From assembly GCA_023229765.1 (NCBI GenBank), contig JALNYO010000002.1, forward strand, positions 124,001-188,000: a stretch of 64,000 bases of DNA, in the 5' to 3' direction. Below, piece by piece: positions 15,701-24,130 of the stretch (positions within the stretch are counted from its first letter, which is position 1; the number at the start of each line of letters is the position of its first letter). This stretch comes from Syntrophales bacterium. Lineage in GTDB: Bacteria > Desulfobacterota > Syntrophia > Syntrophales > UBA5619. The notes beneath the pieces are model-generated. The model saw only the letters and a list, made by a program, of their open reading frames with translations, had not been told where the DNA came from and made no database searches. Made by a program: the position numbers and the translations under genes.

Positions 15701-16063
15701 GTGCATACACTGATCACCATTTTACACATCATCATTTGCCTAATTCTGATTCTCGTCGTTCTTCTTCAGGCAGGAAAAGGCGCCAGCATGGGCGCTGTTT
15801 TCGGAGGTTCAAGCCAGACAGTCTTCGGAAGCAGCGGACCGGGGGGCTTCCTCAGCCGGATGACGACAGTCGTCGCGGTTGTCTTTATGCTGACCTCTTT
15901 TGGCCTCTCCTACATGGCCTCGCACAAGGGCTCGTCGCTGATGGAAGGCGCGGTAAAGCCGGCCACCCAACAAGCCGCGCCAGCGCCCAAAACGGCTGCT
16001 CAGTTTCCAACAGCCGCCCCGACTGCGCCGGGACAACCAGCCGCTCCGCTGAGCTCCAAATAG
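15701..16063 (+). CDS. secG: Preprotein translocase subunit SecG
   Basis: Small subunit of the SecYEG export channel in the inner membrane. It has two membrane helices (TLITILHIIICLILILVVLLQ and LSRMTTVVAVVFMLTSFGLSYMA) around the family loop QAGKGASMGAVFGGSSQTVFGSSG. A long Ala/Pro-rich C-terminal tail (about 45 residues) follows, as in many deltaproteobacterial SecG. The start is GTG at 15701, four bases after tpiA, so it is probably coupled to tpiA translation. Confidence 0.95.
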   Translation: MHTLITILHIIICLILILVVLLQAGKGASMGAVFGGSSQTVFGSSGPGGFLSRMTTVVAVVFMLTSFGLSYMASHKGSSLMEGAVKPATQQAAPAPKTAAQFPTAAPTAPGQPAAPLSSK

Positions 16064-16150
16064 TGAAAACGCGGAGGGCCATCTCCTGATCATAAGGATA
16101 TGAAACAAGGACATGGTCAGGAAAAGCCTCCCCGGACGGTTCTTTTTATA

Positions 16151-16179
16151 TTGACAAACTTTTTTGAAACAGGTAATGA
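16151..16179 (+). promoter_or_regulatory. Promoter for tRNA-Leu
   Basis: TTGACA (16151-16156), 17-base spacer, TAATGA (16174-16179), 57 bases before the tRNA. Confidence 0.65.
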
Positions 16180-16235
16180 CACGCTCCGCCGCGATGCGTT
16201 GGTAACAGCCCTTGCATGGCGCTTCACGGTTCGCT

Positions 16236-16322
16236 GCCGAAGTGGTGGAATCTGGTAGACACGCTATCTTGAGGGGGTAGTGGACACAATCCGTCCGGGT
16301 TCAAGTCCCGGCTTCGGCACCA
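16236..16322 (+). tRNA. tRNA-Leu (anticodon GAG)
   Basis: 87 bases with acceptor GCCGAAG / CTTCGGC, anticodon loop CTTGAGG, a long class-II variable arm (TGGACACAATCCG), T-loop GGTTCAAGTCC and encoded CCA. Confidence 0.96.
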
Positions 16323-16337
16323 TAAAAAGAAAACAGC

Positions 16338-16378
16338 GACAAAGGGTGGTTAGAGATGCGATCTGACCACCCTTTGTC
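16338..16378 (+). terminator. Strong hairpin after tRNA-Leu
   Basis: Arms GACAAAGGGTGGT (16338-16350) and ACCACCCTTTGTC (16366-16378), with TAGA/TCTG extending the stem inward. There is no T-run beyond TATTGG, so it may act as a processing or Rho-assisted end. Confidence 0.65.
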
Positions 16379-16509
16379 TATTGGAGCAGTTTTGAATTGC
16401 TTTTCAGCAAAGCTCCCGCCCCGGTCTGTCAGGAATGATTTATTCGGGAATGACAAATGGTTTTGCAATTGCCTCATGTGAAATTAATCACACCTTGCTG
16501 TTTTTTCAC

Positions 16510-16537
16510 TTGACAGAACATCCCTGTACGCTAATAG
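16510..16537 (+). promoter_or_regulatory. Probable promoter for the secreted-protein pair
   Basis: TTGACA (16510-16515), 16-base spacer, TAATAG (16532-16537), about 85 bases before the start at 16624. Confidence 0.6.
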
Positions 16538-16623
16538 TGATCATCAAAGTTTTGAGAGAAGCGAGTGTTGCTTATTTTGTCTTCAGCACGCAGGTGAGAA
16601 GAAGATAAACTAAGGAGATGCTT

Positions 16624-17085
16624 ATGAAATGGTATAAAATGGCTGCGCTGATCTTGGGCATGCTGATTACAGCAACGACTACGGCCGTAGCCGGAGATTT
16701 TGACTGGCTCAGGGATCTTAATATTCAGGCGCAGGCTGATTCATCAGGATTCAGGGCAAGGCTTGCCACCCGCTTCCAGATCGGCGATGCCCAGATCAGC
16801 GCAGTGCTGGGGAATATCACGGATCCGGCAGACGCATACATGGTGTTCAGGCTGGGAGAGTTGTCCCATAATTCGCCGGAAAGAGTAGTAGATGTGTACA
16901 AGGCCAACAAGAAAAAAGACTGGGGCGTCATCGCCCAGCAGTTGGGGATCAAGCCCGGCTCCTCTGAATTTCACGCCTTGAAGCAGGGTCATGATCTCGA
17001 CCGTGGCTCAGACAAGGGCAAGAAAGACTCGCAGGGTAAGAATAAAGTTAACGACAGGGATAAGGGAAAGGGAAAAAACAAATGA
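16624..17085 (+). CDS. Hypothetical secreted protein with a basic Lys/Asp/Gly-rich tail
   Basis: 153 residues from the ATG at 16624, chosen over the ATG at 16618 because GGAG is six bases before the former and touches the latter. A signal peptide (MAALILGMLITATTTAVAG) is followed by a helical domain (LNIQAQADSSGFRARLATRFQIGDAQISAVLG, then MVFRLGELSHNSPERVVDVYK, KKDWGVIAQQLGIKPGSSEFHALKQ). The last 35 residues are highly charged (GKKDSQGKNKVNDRDKGKGKNK). Similar small secreted proteins occur in Geobacter-like bacteria; function unknown. A lipoprotein gene follows after 28 bases. Confidence 0.8.
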   Translation: MKWYKMAALILGMLITATTTAVAGDFDWLRDLNIQAQADSSGFRARLATRFQIGDAQISAVLGNITDPADAYMVFRLGELSHNSPERVVDVYKANKKKDWGVIAQQLGIKPGSSEFHALKQGHDLDRGSDKGKKDSQGKNKVNDRDKGKGKNK

Positions 17086-17113
17086 TCGCGACAGTGATCG
17101 ATTGGAGGATAAT

Positions 17114-17431
17114 ATGAACAAATTTTTTATTGCCATTGTTTTGGGCGCTTTATTGTCTGTTTCCTGCGCTGCAACCATCGGACCTCATGGCGCCAGCGTC
17201 TCGATCGCCCCGGCTCTTCCCGTAACGGTGGAGTTGGTGGAGCCATACTACGTTTATGGCGGCTATCACTATTATTACAATAATGCCCGGTGGTACTACT
17301 CCCGTTCGCAGAGTGGTCCCTGGATTGATCTACCCAGGGACCGTTATCCAAAAGAGGTGAGAAGAAGGGGTAACGATCGCGATCGCGGAGATCAGGGCAG
17401 AGGGCGGAAGACCGGACATGATCGCGATTAG
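17114..17431 (+). CDS. Hypothetical small lipoprotein, Tyr-rich with Arg/Asp tail
   Basis: 105 residues. It starts at ATG 17114 with TTGGAGG five bases before. The signal sequence MNKFFIAIVLGALLSVSC ends in a probable lipoprotein cysteine, though the -3 residue is Ser and not the usual Leu. The mature part has VELVEPYYVYGGYHYYYNNARWYYSRS, a Tyr-rich motif seen in small outer-surface proteins, then an Arg/Asp/Gly-rich end (RRRGNDRDRGDQGRGRK). It forms a pair with the upstream secreted gene, and both have opposite-charge mixed tails. Function unknown. Confidence 0.78.
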   Translation: MNKFFIAIVLGALLSVSCAATIGPHGASVSIAPALPVTVELVEPYYVYGGYHYYYNNARWYYSRSQSGPWIDLPRDRYPKEVRRRGNDRDRGDQGRGRKTGHDRD

Positions 17432-17682
17432 TCTTCAACGGTTGAAATAAGCGAAGTTTGCAAAAAAATCAGAGAATTTCTTACCGGACTGGCCGTTGAG
17501 TGGCTGGTCCGGATTGTTGAAATATTCCCTTGACTTCTCAACTCATTTTAGTTCAAAGTCGTTCCCGCAATGATCCCTTGACTTTAATCGTATTGCAGCG
17601 TCTGTATTATCGATGGCCAAATACACGGTAAATTGAAAGCCCCACGATCTTAATTTTCCGGGAAAAAGGAGCGCGTAAAAAC

Positions 17683-18828
17683 ATGGCCGATGACAGCATT
17701 GATTCCAAAGTATATCGGAAACTGCAGCAAAAACTGGATAAACTGCCGATTGCTTTCCCTGCCACTGAATCCGGCGTGGAAATTCGGATATTAAAGCATC
17801 TGTTCACCCCCGAACAGGCGCAAATCGCCCTATCAATGAGTTTTATTCCCGAACCGACAGCCGTTATTCAAAAGCGCCTCAAGAAAAAATACCCCGTTTT
17901 TCCCGAGCTGGAAAAAATTTTAGATCAAATGTCCGATCAGGGCAGTATTAGCCGCAGCATCACCAAAAACGGGCTGAAAATATTCAGCATTACGATGCTG
18001 GCGATCGGCATGTTTGAATTTCAGGTGGCCCATCTGAAAAAAGAATTCTATGAGGATTTCAAGCAATACATAGATGAAAAATTCCGCGATGCCCTCTTGA
18101 ATCCCAAATTTACCCAACTGCGTCCTGTTCCAACCAAAGGCTCTATTACGCCCGATCTTAACATCATGCCTTACGACGACATTCGCCAGGTGCTCTCCAA
18201 GCATCATGGCCCGTTTTTAGTCGTTGATTGCATCTGCAAAGAAGGGCAGGATTTGCTGGGTCATCCCTGTAAAGTAACCAAAGAGCGGGAGATTTGCCTG
18301 CTCTTTGGCAATGCTGCCCGCAATTATAAGGATCATGGATGGGGAAGGGAAATTACCAGGGAGGAAGTTTTTAAAATTTTAGATAAAGGCGAGGAAGACG
18401 GCTTGGTGGTGCAGCCCTCCAATTCTCAATATCCGTTTTGTGTTTGCCTGTGTTGCGGCTGCTGCTGTGAAGTGCTGTCGAATGCAAGGCCTCTGCCTAA
18501 CCCTGCCCAGTATTTTTATTCCAACTATTATGCTGTTACAGATGATGATCTCTGTATCGGGTGCGGTTTATGCGTCGATCGCTGTCAGATGGATGCAATT
18601 ACCTTAGAAGATGGTAAAAGCAAAGTTGATTCAGGCAGGTGTATTGGCTGCGGACTATGTACAACAGTTTGTGACACACAAGCCATTCACCTGCAGAAAA
18701 AGGAGCCAATAACCATCCCGGCGAAGGACACCACGCAATTTTATCTGAATCTGATGCGGGCCCGGGCGGGAAATGCCAAAATGATCCTGATGATGACCCG
18801 TCGCGCCTTGGGAATGGCCATCCCCTGA
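17683..18828 (+). CDS. 4Fe-4S dicluster protein with a Cys-rich middle motif
   Basis: 381 residues, probably cytoplasmic and involved in electron transfer. The N-terminal 170 residues are helical without cysteines. A middle region has CICKEGQDLLGHPCK, REICLLFG and CVCLCCGCCCEVLS, a dense cysteine motif that could hold a further cluster. The C-terminal part holds two ferredoxin motifs, CIGCGLCVDRCQMDAI and CIGCGLCTTVCDTQAI. This layout is found in uncharacterised Fe-S proteins of anaerobic deltaproteobacteria. The redox partner is not apparent from the neighbours. AAGGAG lies 12 bases before the ATG. The 250-base gap upstream has a partly paired hairpin near 17484-17513. Confidence 0.85.
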   Translation: MADDSIDSKVYRKLQQKLDKLPIAFPATESGVEIRILKHLFTPEQAQIALSMSFIPEPTAVIQKRLKKKYPVFPELEKILDQMSDQGSISRSITKNGLKIFSITMLAIGMFEFQVAHLKKEFYEDFKQYIDEKFRDALLNPKFTQLRPVPTKGSITPDLNIMPYDDIRQVLSKHHGPFLVVDCICKEGQDLLGHPCKVTKEREICLLFGNAARNYKDHGWGREITREEVFKILDKGEEDGLVVQPSNSQYPFCVCLCCGCCCEVLSNARPLPNPAQYFYSNYYAVTDDDLCIGCGLCVDRCQMDAITLEDGKSKVDSGRCIGCGLCTTVCDTQAIHLQKKEPITIPAKDTTQFYLNLMRARAGNAKMILMMTRRALGMAIP

Positions 18829-18940
18829 AATTCCAATCTGTCATCAACATGACGTAAGAGAAATGGCCGAGGATATTGGGGTAAAAATCTCTGAAGCGCA
18901 ATTATTGACCCCATCCCCGGGACAAGCACAAAGAGCAATG

Positions 18941-18982
18941 AAAACGTAGTTTAATGTTCACAAAACGAAGTTTAATGTTCAC
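18941..18982 (+). repeat. Two tandem 21-bp repeat units between genes
   Basis: Units 18941-18961 and 18962-18982 share AGTTTAATGTTCAC and differ by one base. They are the same family as the tandem pair inside hsp20 (4667-4708). They directly abut the 112-bp dispersed repeat. Confidence 0.85.
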
Positions 18983-18984
18983 AA

Positions 18985-19096
18985 AATTGGAGGGACGCGC
19001 TTTGTCGCGTCCGGGGGGGGCGAGCGCATGAAGCCCCAAAAACACTACAACGTAAGACATTGATATTGTTTATATAAATTTTATTCTCATACAAAC
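18985..19096 (-). repeat. Dispersed 112-bp repeat, copy 1
   Basis: Read on the minus strand it matches 44668-44776 at roughly 80% over its whole length. It includes a GC hairpin, GGACGCGACAAAGCGCGTCC, near its end. Both copies keep one open frame with GLYENKI, NNI and VFGAS in common. It fills most of the gap between the Fe-S gene and the DUF1460 gene. Confidence 0.8.
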
Positions 19097-19111
19097 CAGC
19101 AGGTTTTACGA

Positions 19112-19936
19112 GTGGACAAAAAAAAAGAAGCCGCCGCCGTTTTTCTCCCCGAAGACCGAAAGATCTGCGAGACGATGCTGGGCGCGGCGGCAGAGCGCAA
19201 AGACAAAGAGAAAACCCTGCCAGAGCTTGCCGTATCGTTGGGCAAACAGTTTCTCGGCGCCCCCTACCAGCCGCAGACACTCGAGCGCGAAGGCGTAGAA
19301 ATCCTTGTTGCCAATCTGCGCGCCTTTGACTGCATGACCTTCGTCGAAAGCGTCATCGCACTGGCGCTTGCGATTAAGTCCGGGGAAACCGACTACCAAT
19401 ATTATCTGGAGAAACTGAAGAAAATGCGCTACCGGAGGGGCCTGATAGACGGCTACCCGTCACGTCTTCATTACTTTACCGATTGGCTTCGAGACAACGA
19501 ACATAAGGGGTTGGTCGTTGACATGACAGCACGCTTCGGGGGCATTCCCGTTAACAAAAGCATCGATGAACTGACCCGCCACCGAGACGACCATCCGCCC
19601 CTTCAGGATGACGCCATTTTTCGAAAAATGCAAAAGGTGGAAGCGGCCTGTTCACGGCGCGCCTTTCATTTCATCCCGAAGGAGCGCTGGGGGGAGACGG
19701 AAGGGGGAATTGCCGACGGAGACCTTATCGCGATAACAACTAACCGGGAAGGGATCGACGTTCTCCACGTCGGATTTGCCGTGCTGGTCAAAAAAAAGAC
19801 CCACCTTCTGCATGCATCCAGCAAAGCCGGCGCGGTAGTTTTATCAGACGTTACGCTGAATGGCTACCTGCGGGAAAAGCGCTCCCGCACCGGGATAATT
19901 GTCGCCCGCCTGACATCAATTGGGCGAATAAAGTAG
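19112..19936 (+). CDS. DUF1460 family protein (NlpC/P60-like amidase fold)
   Basis: 274 residues. It matches DUF1460 proteins, predicted cell-wall amidases of the NlpC/P60 superfamily: LGKQFLGAPYQPQTLE, then the catalytic Cys in AFDCMTFVESVIALAL, RLHYFTDW, and the His in DVLHVGFAVL near HLLHASS. No signal peptide is visible, although family members are usually exported, so the real N-terminus may differ. The GTG start lies just beyond the dispersed repeat, and the AGCAGG ribosome site is immediately outside it. The repeat may have replaced the original upstream region. Confidence 0.82.
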   Translation: MDKKKEAAAVFLPEDRKICETMLGAAAERKDKEKTLPELAVSLGKQFLGAPYQPQTLEREGVEILVANLRAFDCMTFVESVIALALAIKSGETDYQYYLEKLKKMRYRRGLIDGYPSRLHYFTDWLRDNEHKGLVVDMTARFGGIPVNKSIDELTRHRDDHPPLQDDAIFRKMQKVEAACSRRAFHFIPKERWGETEGGIADGDLIAITTNREGIDVLHVGFAVLVKKKTHLLHASSKAGAVVLSDVTLNGYLREKRSRTGIIVARLTSIGRIK

Positions 19937-19946
19937 ACTGTCCCCT

Positions 19947-20951
19947 TTATTCGGAAAGAATTTTCCCGACCATCGCGTCATTGAACGCAACCTCCCGGTA
20001 AATGCTGGCCACCGTTTCGGCCGTCAAGGCATGAAAATCCCTCTCCCGGGGGGCAATAATCACCCCTCCCATATCGGCAGCCCCGGGACTGACGACAAGC
20101 TGATCGTCCCCTTCGCGAAAAAATGCGTCCGGACGATGCTTCAATCGGGGGAAAAGAAGCAGCTGCCAGCCTTCTTCCGTACGGGTGCAGAAAATGTTCA
20201 GCGGCGGCTCGCCTGCGGAAACGGTCATCCGGCTTCCGAGAATCCTTAAAATCCTTGTAACCGCGCCGCTGACGGCCGAATCGCTGCTTCCGCGGATCAC
20301 CAGAACGCCCCGCGCCAGTCCCTCTGTTCTGAATATCTCCACCCCGTCGACCTTTGCTTCACTCCGATTTTCTGGCGCAAGCGCCTCCTTTTCGATCGGC
20401 ATAAACCCGCAGGGCGCCGCCTGAAAGTGCAGGTGATCGGGCGCCGAGGCGCCGGCCCGGGGGCCATTGTAAAAAACGGTCATCCCGGGGCCAAGATCAT
20501 CGGCAAGGAGCAGCAGTAATTCAACGTTTTCCGAGAGTGACTGCGGCGCATGCCGGATGGCGGCGATCGTCAAATGGCCCGGGAAGATCGGCGCCGGATT
20601 GCAGAGTACATTATAATTATTGCGGTACAGGATTGCTTCCTGCTCGGCGGGAAGATTTTGCGGACACAAAAAACAGGGCCGTTTTTTTATCGATTCCGGA
20701 TCGAGCTTCGCCCCACTGCTGACCATCCGCCGCGGATTGCACTGTATCTGCACCCGCCAGTTGCCGCCGTCGATCTCCCTGGTCAGGGACTTCTCCAGGG
20801 CGGCATAGCCCTTCGCGAGGGCGGGCCAGTTTTTTTTCTGTTTCTTAAGCAACTGCGTAGCTGATTCGGCAAGCGCGCCTGGCCCTTTTCCACCTGCAAA
20901 AACTGAAAAATATTCTTTTTCTGACATATGTACGGCTCGATCACTTGCCAT
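19947..20951 (-). CDS. DUF4922 protein, HIT-superfamily nucleotidyltransferase-like
   Basis: 334 residues. The core looks like the GalT/HIT fold: IQCNPRRMVSSGAK, RPCFLCPQNLP with a Cys pair, FPGHLTIAAIRHAPQ, VFYNGPRAGASAPDHLHFQA with the HxHxQ active site, and LARGVLVIRG. Such proteins resemble sugar-1-phosphate nucleotidyl- or GDP-sugar phosphorylase enzymes. The ATG at 20951 has AAGGAAG ten bases before and overlaps the glycosyltransferase stop by 11 bases, so the two are coupled and likely act in one sugar or glycan pathway. The exact substrate is unknown. Confidence 0.82.
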   Translation of the reverse strand: MASDRAVHMSEKEYFSVFAGGKGPGALAESATQLLKKQKKNWPALAKGYAALEKSLTREIDGGNWRVQIQCNPRRMVSSGAKLDPESIKKRPCFLCPQNLPAEQEAILYRNNYNVLCNPAPIFPGHLTIAAIRHAPQSLSENVELLLLLADDLGPGMTVFYNGPRAGASAPDHLHFQAAPCGFMPIEKEALAPENRSEAKVDGVEIFRTEGLARGVLVIRGSSDSAVSGAVTRILRILGSRMTVSAGEPPLNIFCTRTEEGWQLLLFPRLKHRPDAFFREGDDQLVVSPGAADMGGVIIAPRERDFHALTAETVASIYREVAFNDAMVGKILSE

Positions 20952-22431
20952 CAAAAGCGGCTTCCTTTCTATTCATGGTCTGGCGCGCCTTAATCTCTAT
21001 CGTTCGGAGCCGATCCTTATAAGCATTGTAACGATTCACCTGCTCTACCGTCAAGACAGAGTCGGTATTGCCTTCCCAGCGGCGGCACAGGTAGAGGCTT
21101 TCGTATATCCTGCCGACGCGGTATTCCCGGGAGAGGCGCAGGGCAACCGCGTAATCCTCTCCATAGCCGACGTTCGGAAACCCGATCTGCCTCAGCAGGG
21201 CTGTGTCAAAGGCCCTCGGCGCGCCGATGCCGTTGACGCGCAGGAGGTTGTTCCTGCCGTTTTCTTCGCTCCACTCGGTATGAGCGATCAGCCCCGGCGG
21301 AATCTCCCGCAGGTCGGCATCGACTATCGTGTAGGAACCGACGGCAAGCGCGCATCTTTCCATGCGCAGCAGCTCGACAAGCCGCTGGAGGACATCTTCG
21401 CCCCCGTAGAGGTCGTCGGAATCGAGCTGAACGGCATATCGCCCGCAGAATTCAGAGAAAACAGCTTCGTTCCAACAGCCACCAATCGAGAGATCAAACC
21501 GTCCGGGAATAACAAGTTTTAACTGCGGCGCTTGCTCGGCAAGCCCGGAGAGGATATCCGTTGTCCCGTCTGTTGAATGGTTGTCAACAACGATGACATT
21601 GAAAGGAAAATCTGTTTTCTGGGCAAGGGCGCTTTTGACTGCATCGGAGACGGTCTTCGCCCGATTGCGCACGGGAATCACAACGCTTGCCTCCACGGGA
21701 AACGCCTGCGTGGAAGCGGGAATATCTTTGCATATGGGCGACAGCCATGTCCCTGTCCGCTTGAGATGCGCCGTCGCCGCCTCCTCGCACTCTCTTTGAA
21801 AATCACTATTTCGAGGGTCAACGTAGGAAAACCCTCCCTTCGCCTCACCGGCCTTCTCGCCGCCGCTTTTTATAATTATGCTGAGGCATTCCGGCAGATG
21901 AAACAACTCGCACTCTTCGGCAATTTTCAGGCGCAGGTCATAAAAGCCCGCCCAGCGGCAGGGAGAAATTGCCCCGTACTTTTTCAGGGCGTGACGGGCG
22001 GCCTCAACATCCATCATAATTAACGGGCCAAAATCGAAATCGTCGCGGATGCTCCCCACCTGGTAGTCGTTAACCGGATGGTCGCTGATGACGTCATTCT
22101 CCAACTCGGCGTAATCCGCATAGATCATTCCGGCGCCGGTTGCGAGGGCAATAGACAAAAGACGCTCCGGGGCGCGCAGATCCGGCCGCACATCCCCGCA
22201 AGCGACATACAGCAGATAGCGGGTGGCAACACGGTAAATGATTTCATTCCAAACCTGCCCGGAATAAATATCCGCGGCCGGAATGGTTTCACAACGCGCG
22301 AAGGGGGTTGTCTGATCACCGGCAGAGAGCGGCAAAATCCGGCTGACCAGGGGATTCTCTATGATTTCGTTCGGAATCTCGTTCCGGAAACCCCTGCCCC
22401 GGGAAATGACGATGGTGATCATATCCTTCAT
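20941..22431 (-). CDS. Family 2 glycosyltransferase
   Basis: About 496 residues. The C-terminal half is a GT-A domain: EASVVIPVRNRAKTVSDAV, VIVVDNHSTDGT, RYAVQLDSDDLY (the DxD motif), then GYGEDYAVALRLSREYRVGRIYESLYLCRR, with the ED acid typical of GT2. The N-terminal half (MITIVISRGRGF to MIYADYAELEND) looks like a second, degenerate GT-A-like domain. The start is uncertain: GTG at 22449 or ATG at 22431, neither with a clear ribosome site. It overlaps the DUF4922 gene downstream. No membrane helix was seen. Confidence 0.85.
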   Translation of the reverse strand: MKDMITIVISRGRGFRNEIPNEIIENPLVSRILPLSAGDQTTPFARCETIPAADIYSGQVWNEIIYRVATRYLLYVACGDVRPDLRAPERLLSIALATGAGMIYADYAELENDVISDHPVNDYQVGSIRDDFDFGPLIMMDVEAARHALKKYGAISPCRWAGFYDLRLKIAEECELFHLPECLSIIIKSGGEKAGEAKGGFSYVDPRNSDFQRECEEAATAHLKRTGTWLSPICKDIPASTQAFPVEASVVIPVRNRAKTVSDAVKSALAQKTDFPFNVIVVDNHSTDGTTDILSGLAEQAPQLKLVIPGRFDLSIGGCWNEAVFSEFCGRYAVQLDSDDLYGGEDVLQRLVELLRMERCALAVGSYTIVDADLREIPPGLIAHTEWSEENGRNNLLRVNGIGAPRAFDTALLRQIGFPNVGYGEDYAVALRLSREYRVGRIYESLYLCRRWEGNTDSVLTVEQVNRYNAYKDRLRTIEIKARQTMNRKEAAFDGK

Positions 22432-22469
22432 AATGGTGTTTCCGTGCACCGCGGCAAAGAAAAACAGGA

Positions 22470-22506
22470 AAACGGCGATTTCTCCTGTGCCGAGAAACCG
22501 CCGTTT
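22470..22506 (-). terminator. Hairpin terminator after the HMGL-like gene
   Basis: Arms AAACGGCG-A-TTTCTC and GAGAAA-C-CGCCGTTT around a seven-base loop. On the minus strand it is followed by TTCCTGTTTTTCTTT. It sits between the HMG-CoA-lyase-like gene and the glycosyltransferase gene, so these are probably separate transcripts. Confidence 0.65.
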
Positions 22507-22543
22507 GTGACTTCATGGACTTGGCTGACAGATAAGCAACGCC

Positions 22544-23716
22544 TCATTCTTGCGGACGGAGCCGCTCCGGAAGCACAGCCTGCGGCGCCCAATCCGCGGG
22601 GATAAGCTGCCCGGGTTTCTCGCCGAGCTTTTCGGTGAGTTTCTTCAGACCGGGACGGGCGAATTCCCTGTGGCCATTTTTCTCCGTCCGCCCGTTGTAA
22701 ATTGCCTCGGAACGCAGCCGCCGGCCGATGGTCTTTTCCATCTGCCTGCCCAGTACCAAAACCCGATCAACGTCATATCCGTGTTCGATCCCCATTTCGT
22801 CAATCATCACCAGCAGATCCTCCATCGTGATGAGACCGACATAGCGCGGATCCTTGTAATAATATTCCCCGGTGCCTTTTACCGGGCAATCGTTGAGGAA
22901 ATTCGCCGGCTGACCGCCCAGGCCGCCGAGCGTCGCCTCAAAACGGCAGATGCCGGCCTGCATCGCGGCCAGAACGGACGCGGACGCGATCCGCTTCGTC
23001 TCGTGAAAATGGGCTAAATGCACCTCGGGTTTGGGGATCGCATCCAGAATCATCGAGTAGTACCGGTAAACATCAGCCGGCGATGCGGAACCGTCGTGGT
23101 CGGCGTGCTCTATGTCATACGCTCCCAACTCTAGAAAACGTTTGGTGAATTCGACGGCATCCGCCATATTGGTCGCCCCGGTGATCGGGCTGCCCCAGAT
23201 CGTGCTGACCGTTCCGTTCATCTTGATTCCGACGTCGGAGGCCTTCTTTATGCACCTCTCCACCTCTTTCCAGTACTGGGAAAGCGTCGTGCCGGAATTG
23301 GCAAAGTGGTGCTCCGGATCAGTAGAAACCATCATCAGAATCCGGTCCGGGCCAATCCCCTGCTTGCTGAGCTCAATCGCCTTGTCCACCGCCACTTCCC
23401 TGATGGTAACGGCCGTAAAGGTAAGTTCTGCCGGATTGATGCCCCGGCGTTCGCAGTTTTTCCGGAAACGCTCCCCGCGGAAATGCGTCAGTACCGCTTC
23501 CGCATCCTTGAACTGGGGGATGCCGGCGGGATTGCCGAGGTTGGTGAGCTCTATCTCCCGGCACCCCGCCATTATCATCTCTTCGGCGTAGAAAATCTTC
23601 GCCTCAGTGGAGATGGTTTTCTCCTCATGCTGAAACCCGTCACGGATCGTAATGTCGCCGATCGTCACCTTCCTGGGCATCCGGGGGAAAATCTTCCAGT
23701 AATCATACTCGGTCAT
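22544..23716 (-). CDS. DRE-TIM metallolyase family protein (HMG-CoA lyase-like)
   Basis: 390 residues of the HMGL-like/pyruvate carboxyltransferase superfamily. The signature DITIRDGFQHEEK replaces the usual D-TLRDG-Q with the metal Asp retained. AAEEMIMAGCREIELTNLGNPAGIPQFKDAE-type strands, the HADHDGSASP and VHLAHFHET (HxH metal ligand) blocks, and FEATLGGLGGQPANFLN are also visible. These enzymes cleave or form C-C bonds next to a carboxylate or acyl-CoA. It follows the dctPQM-paaK unit with its own promoter, so a role in acyl-CoA or branched-acid metabolism is possible but not shown. Confidence 0.85.
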   Translation of the reverse strand: MTEYDYWKIFPRMPRKVTIGDITIRDGFQHEEKTISTEAKIFYAEEMIMAGCREIELTNLGNPAGIPQFKDAEAVLTHFRGERFRKNCERRGINPAELTFTAVTIREVAVDKAIELSKQGIGPDRILMMVSTDPEHHFANSGTTLSQYWKEVERCIKKASDVGIKMNGTVSTIWGSPITGATNMADAVEFTKRFLELGAYDIEHADHDGSASPADVYRYYSMILDAIPKPEVHLAHFHETKRIASASVLAAMQAGICRFEATLGGLGGQPANFLNDCPVKGTGEYYYKDPRYVGLITMEDLLVMIDEMGIEHGYDVDRVLVLGRQMEKTIGRRLRSEAIYNGRTEKNGHREFARPGLKKLTEKLGEKPGQLIPADWAPQAVLPERLRPQE

Positions 23717-23817
23717 AAAACACGTTCTCCCTTATTTTTCGATTTTATTGGTGGAGGCCACTGTAAAACTTATTACTCCTTTGGAACGCAAGGGTAAAAG
23801 ACCATTTTTACGTGCAC

Positions 23818-23846
23818 AATTTAAATTTACATAACTTTTTTGTCAA
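23818..23846 (-). promoter_or_regulatory. Promoter for the HMGL-like gene
   Basis: On the minus strand TTGACA (23841-23846), 17-base spacer, TAAATT (23818-23823), about 100 bases before the start at 23716. Confidence 0.7.
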
Positions 23847-23847
23847 G

Positions 23848-23940
23848 GGAAAAGACACCTTCGGGGGAACTGCTCGTCAACTCCGATCTAATGGTGAGCA
23901 GCTACCTGAATAAGCCGGAACGAAGCCTGATCCCGGCAGT
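23848..23940 (+). pseudogene. Vestigial fragment of an AMP-forming acyl-CoA ligase
   Basis: On the plus strand a short open stretch reads GELLVNSDLMVSSYLNKPE. This resembles the conserved block of acyl-CoA synthetases, GELLVRG--VM-GYLNKPE, just before the hinge. There is no start or continuation: similarity covers about 25 residues, and the piece sits in the gap between the 58-residue gene and the HMGL promoter, opposite to both. I read it as a leftover of a lost ligase gene. The match is short and could be chance. Confidence 0.35.
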
Positions 23941-23942
23941 TT

Positions 23943-24119
23943 TTAAAGGGCCGACACATCGGGGATGTTAATCTCGAGCATCTTGATGCTGGCCATAATG
24001 CGGCTGGCGTTGCGGTAAAGGGCGGGGAAGTCTTCGCCCATTGTTTTGAGCTCCTCCGCCGTTTCCCGCAGCGATTTGATCTTTTCTTGAATTTCCTGCA
24101 GGTCTTTTTCTCCCGTCAT
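23943..24119 (-). CDS. Small coiled-coil protein following phenylacetate-CoA ligase
   Basis: 58 residues from the ATG at 24119, with GGAG five bases before; a TTG at 24134 overlapping the ligase stop would add five residues. The sequence is almost wholly helical and heptad-like: EKDLQEIQEKIKSLRETAEELKTMG, then PALYRNASRIMASIKMLEINIPD. I do not recognise the family. Its tight spacing to the CoA ligase suggests a partner or stabilising role. It is last in the dctPQM-paaK operon. Confidence 0.65.
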   Translation of the reverse strand: MTGEKDLQEIQEKIKSLRETAEELKTMGEDFPALYRNASRIMASIKMLEINIPDVSAL

Positions 24120-24130
24120 GGTTTCTCCGT

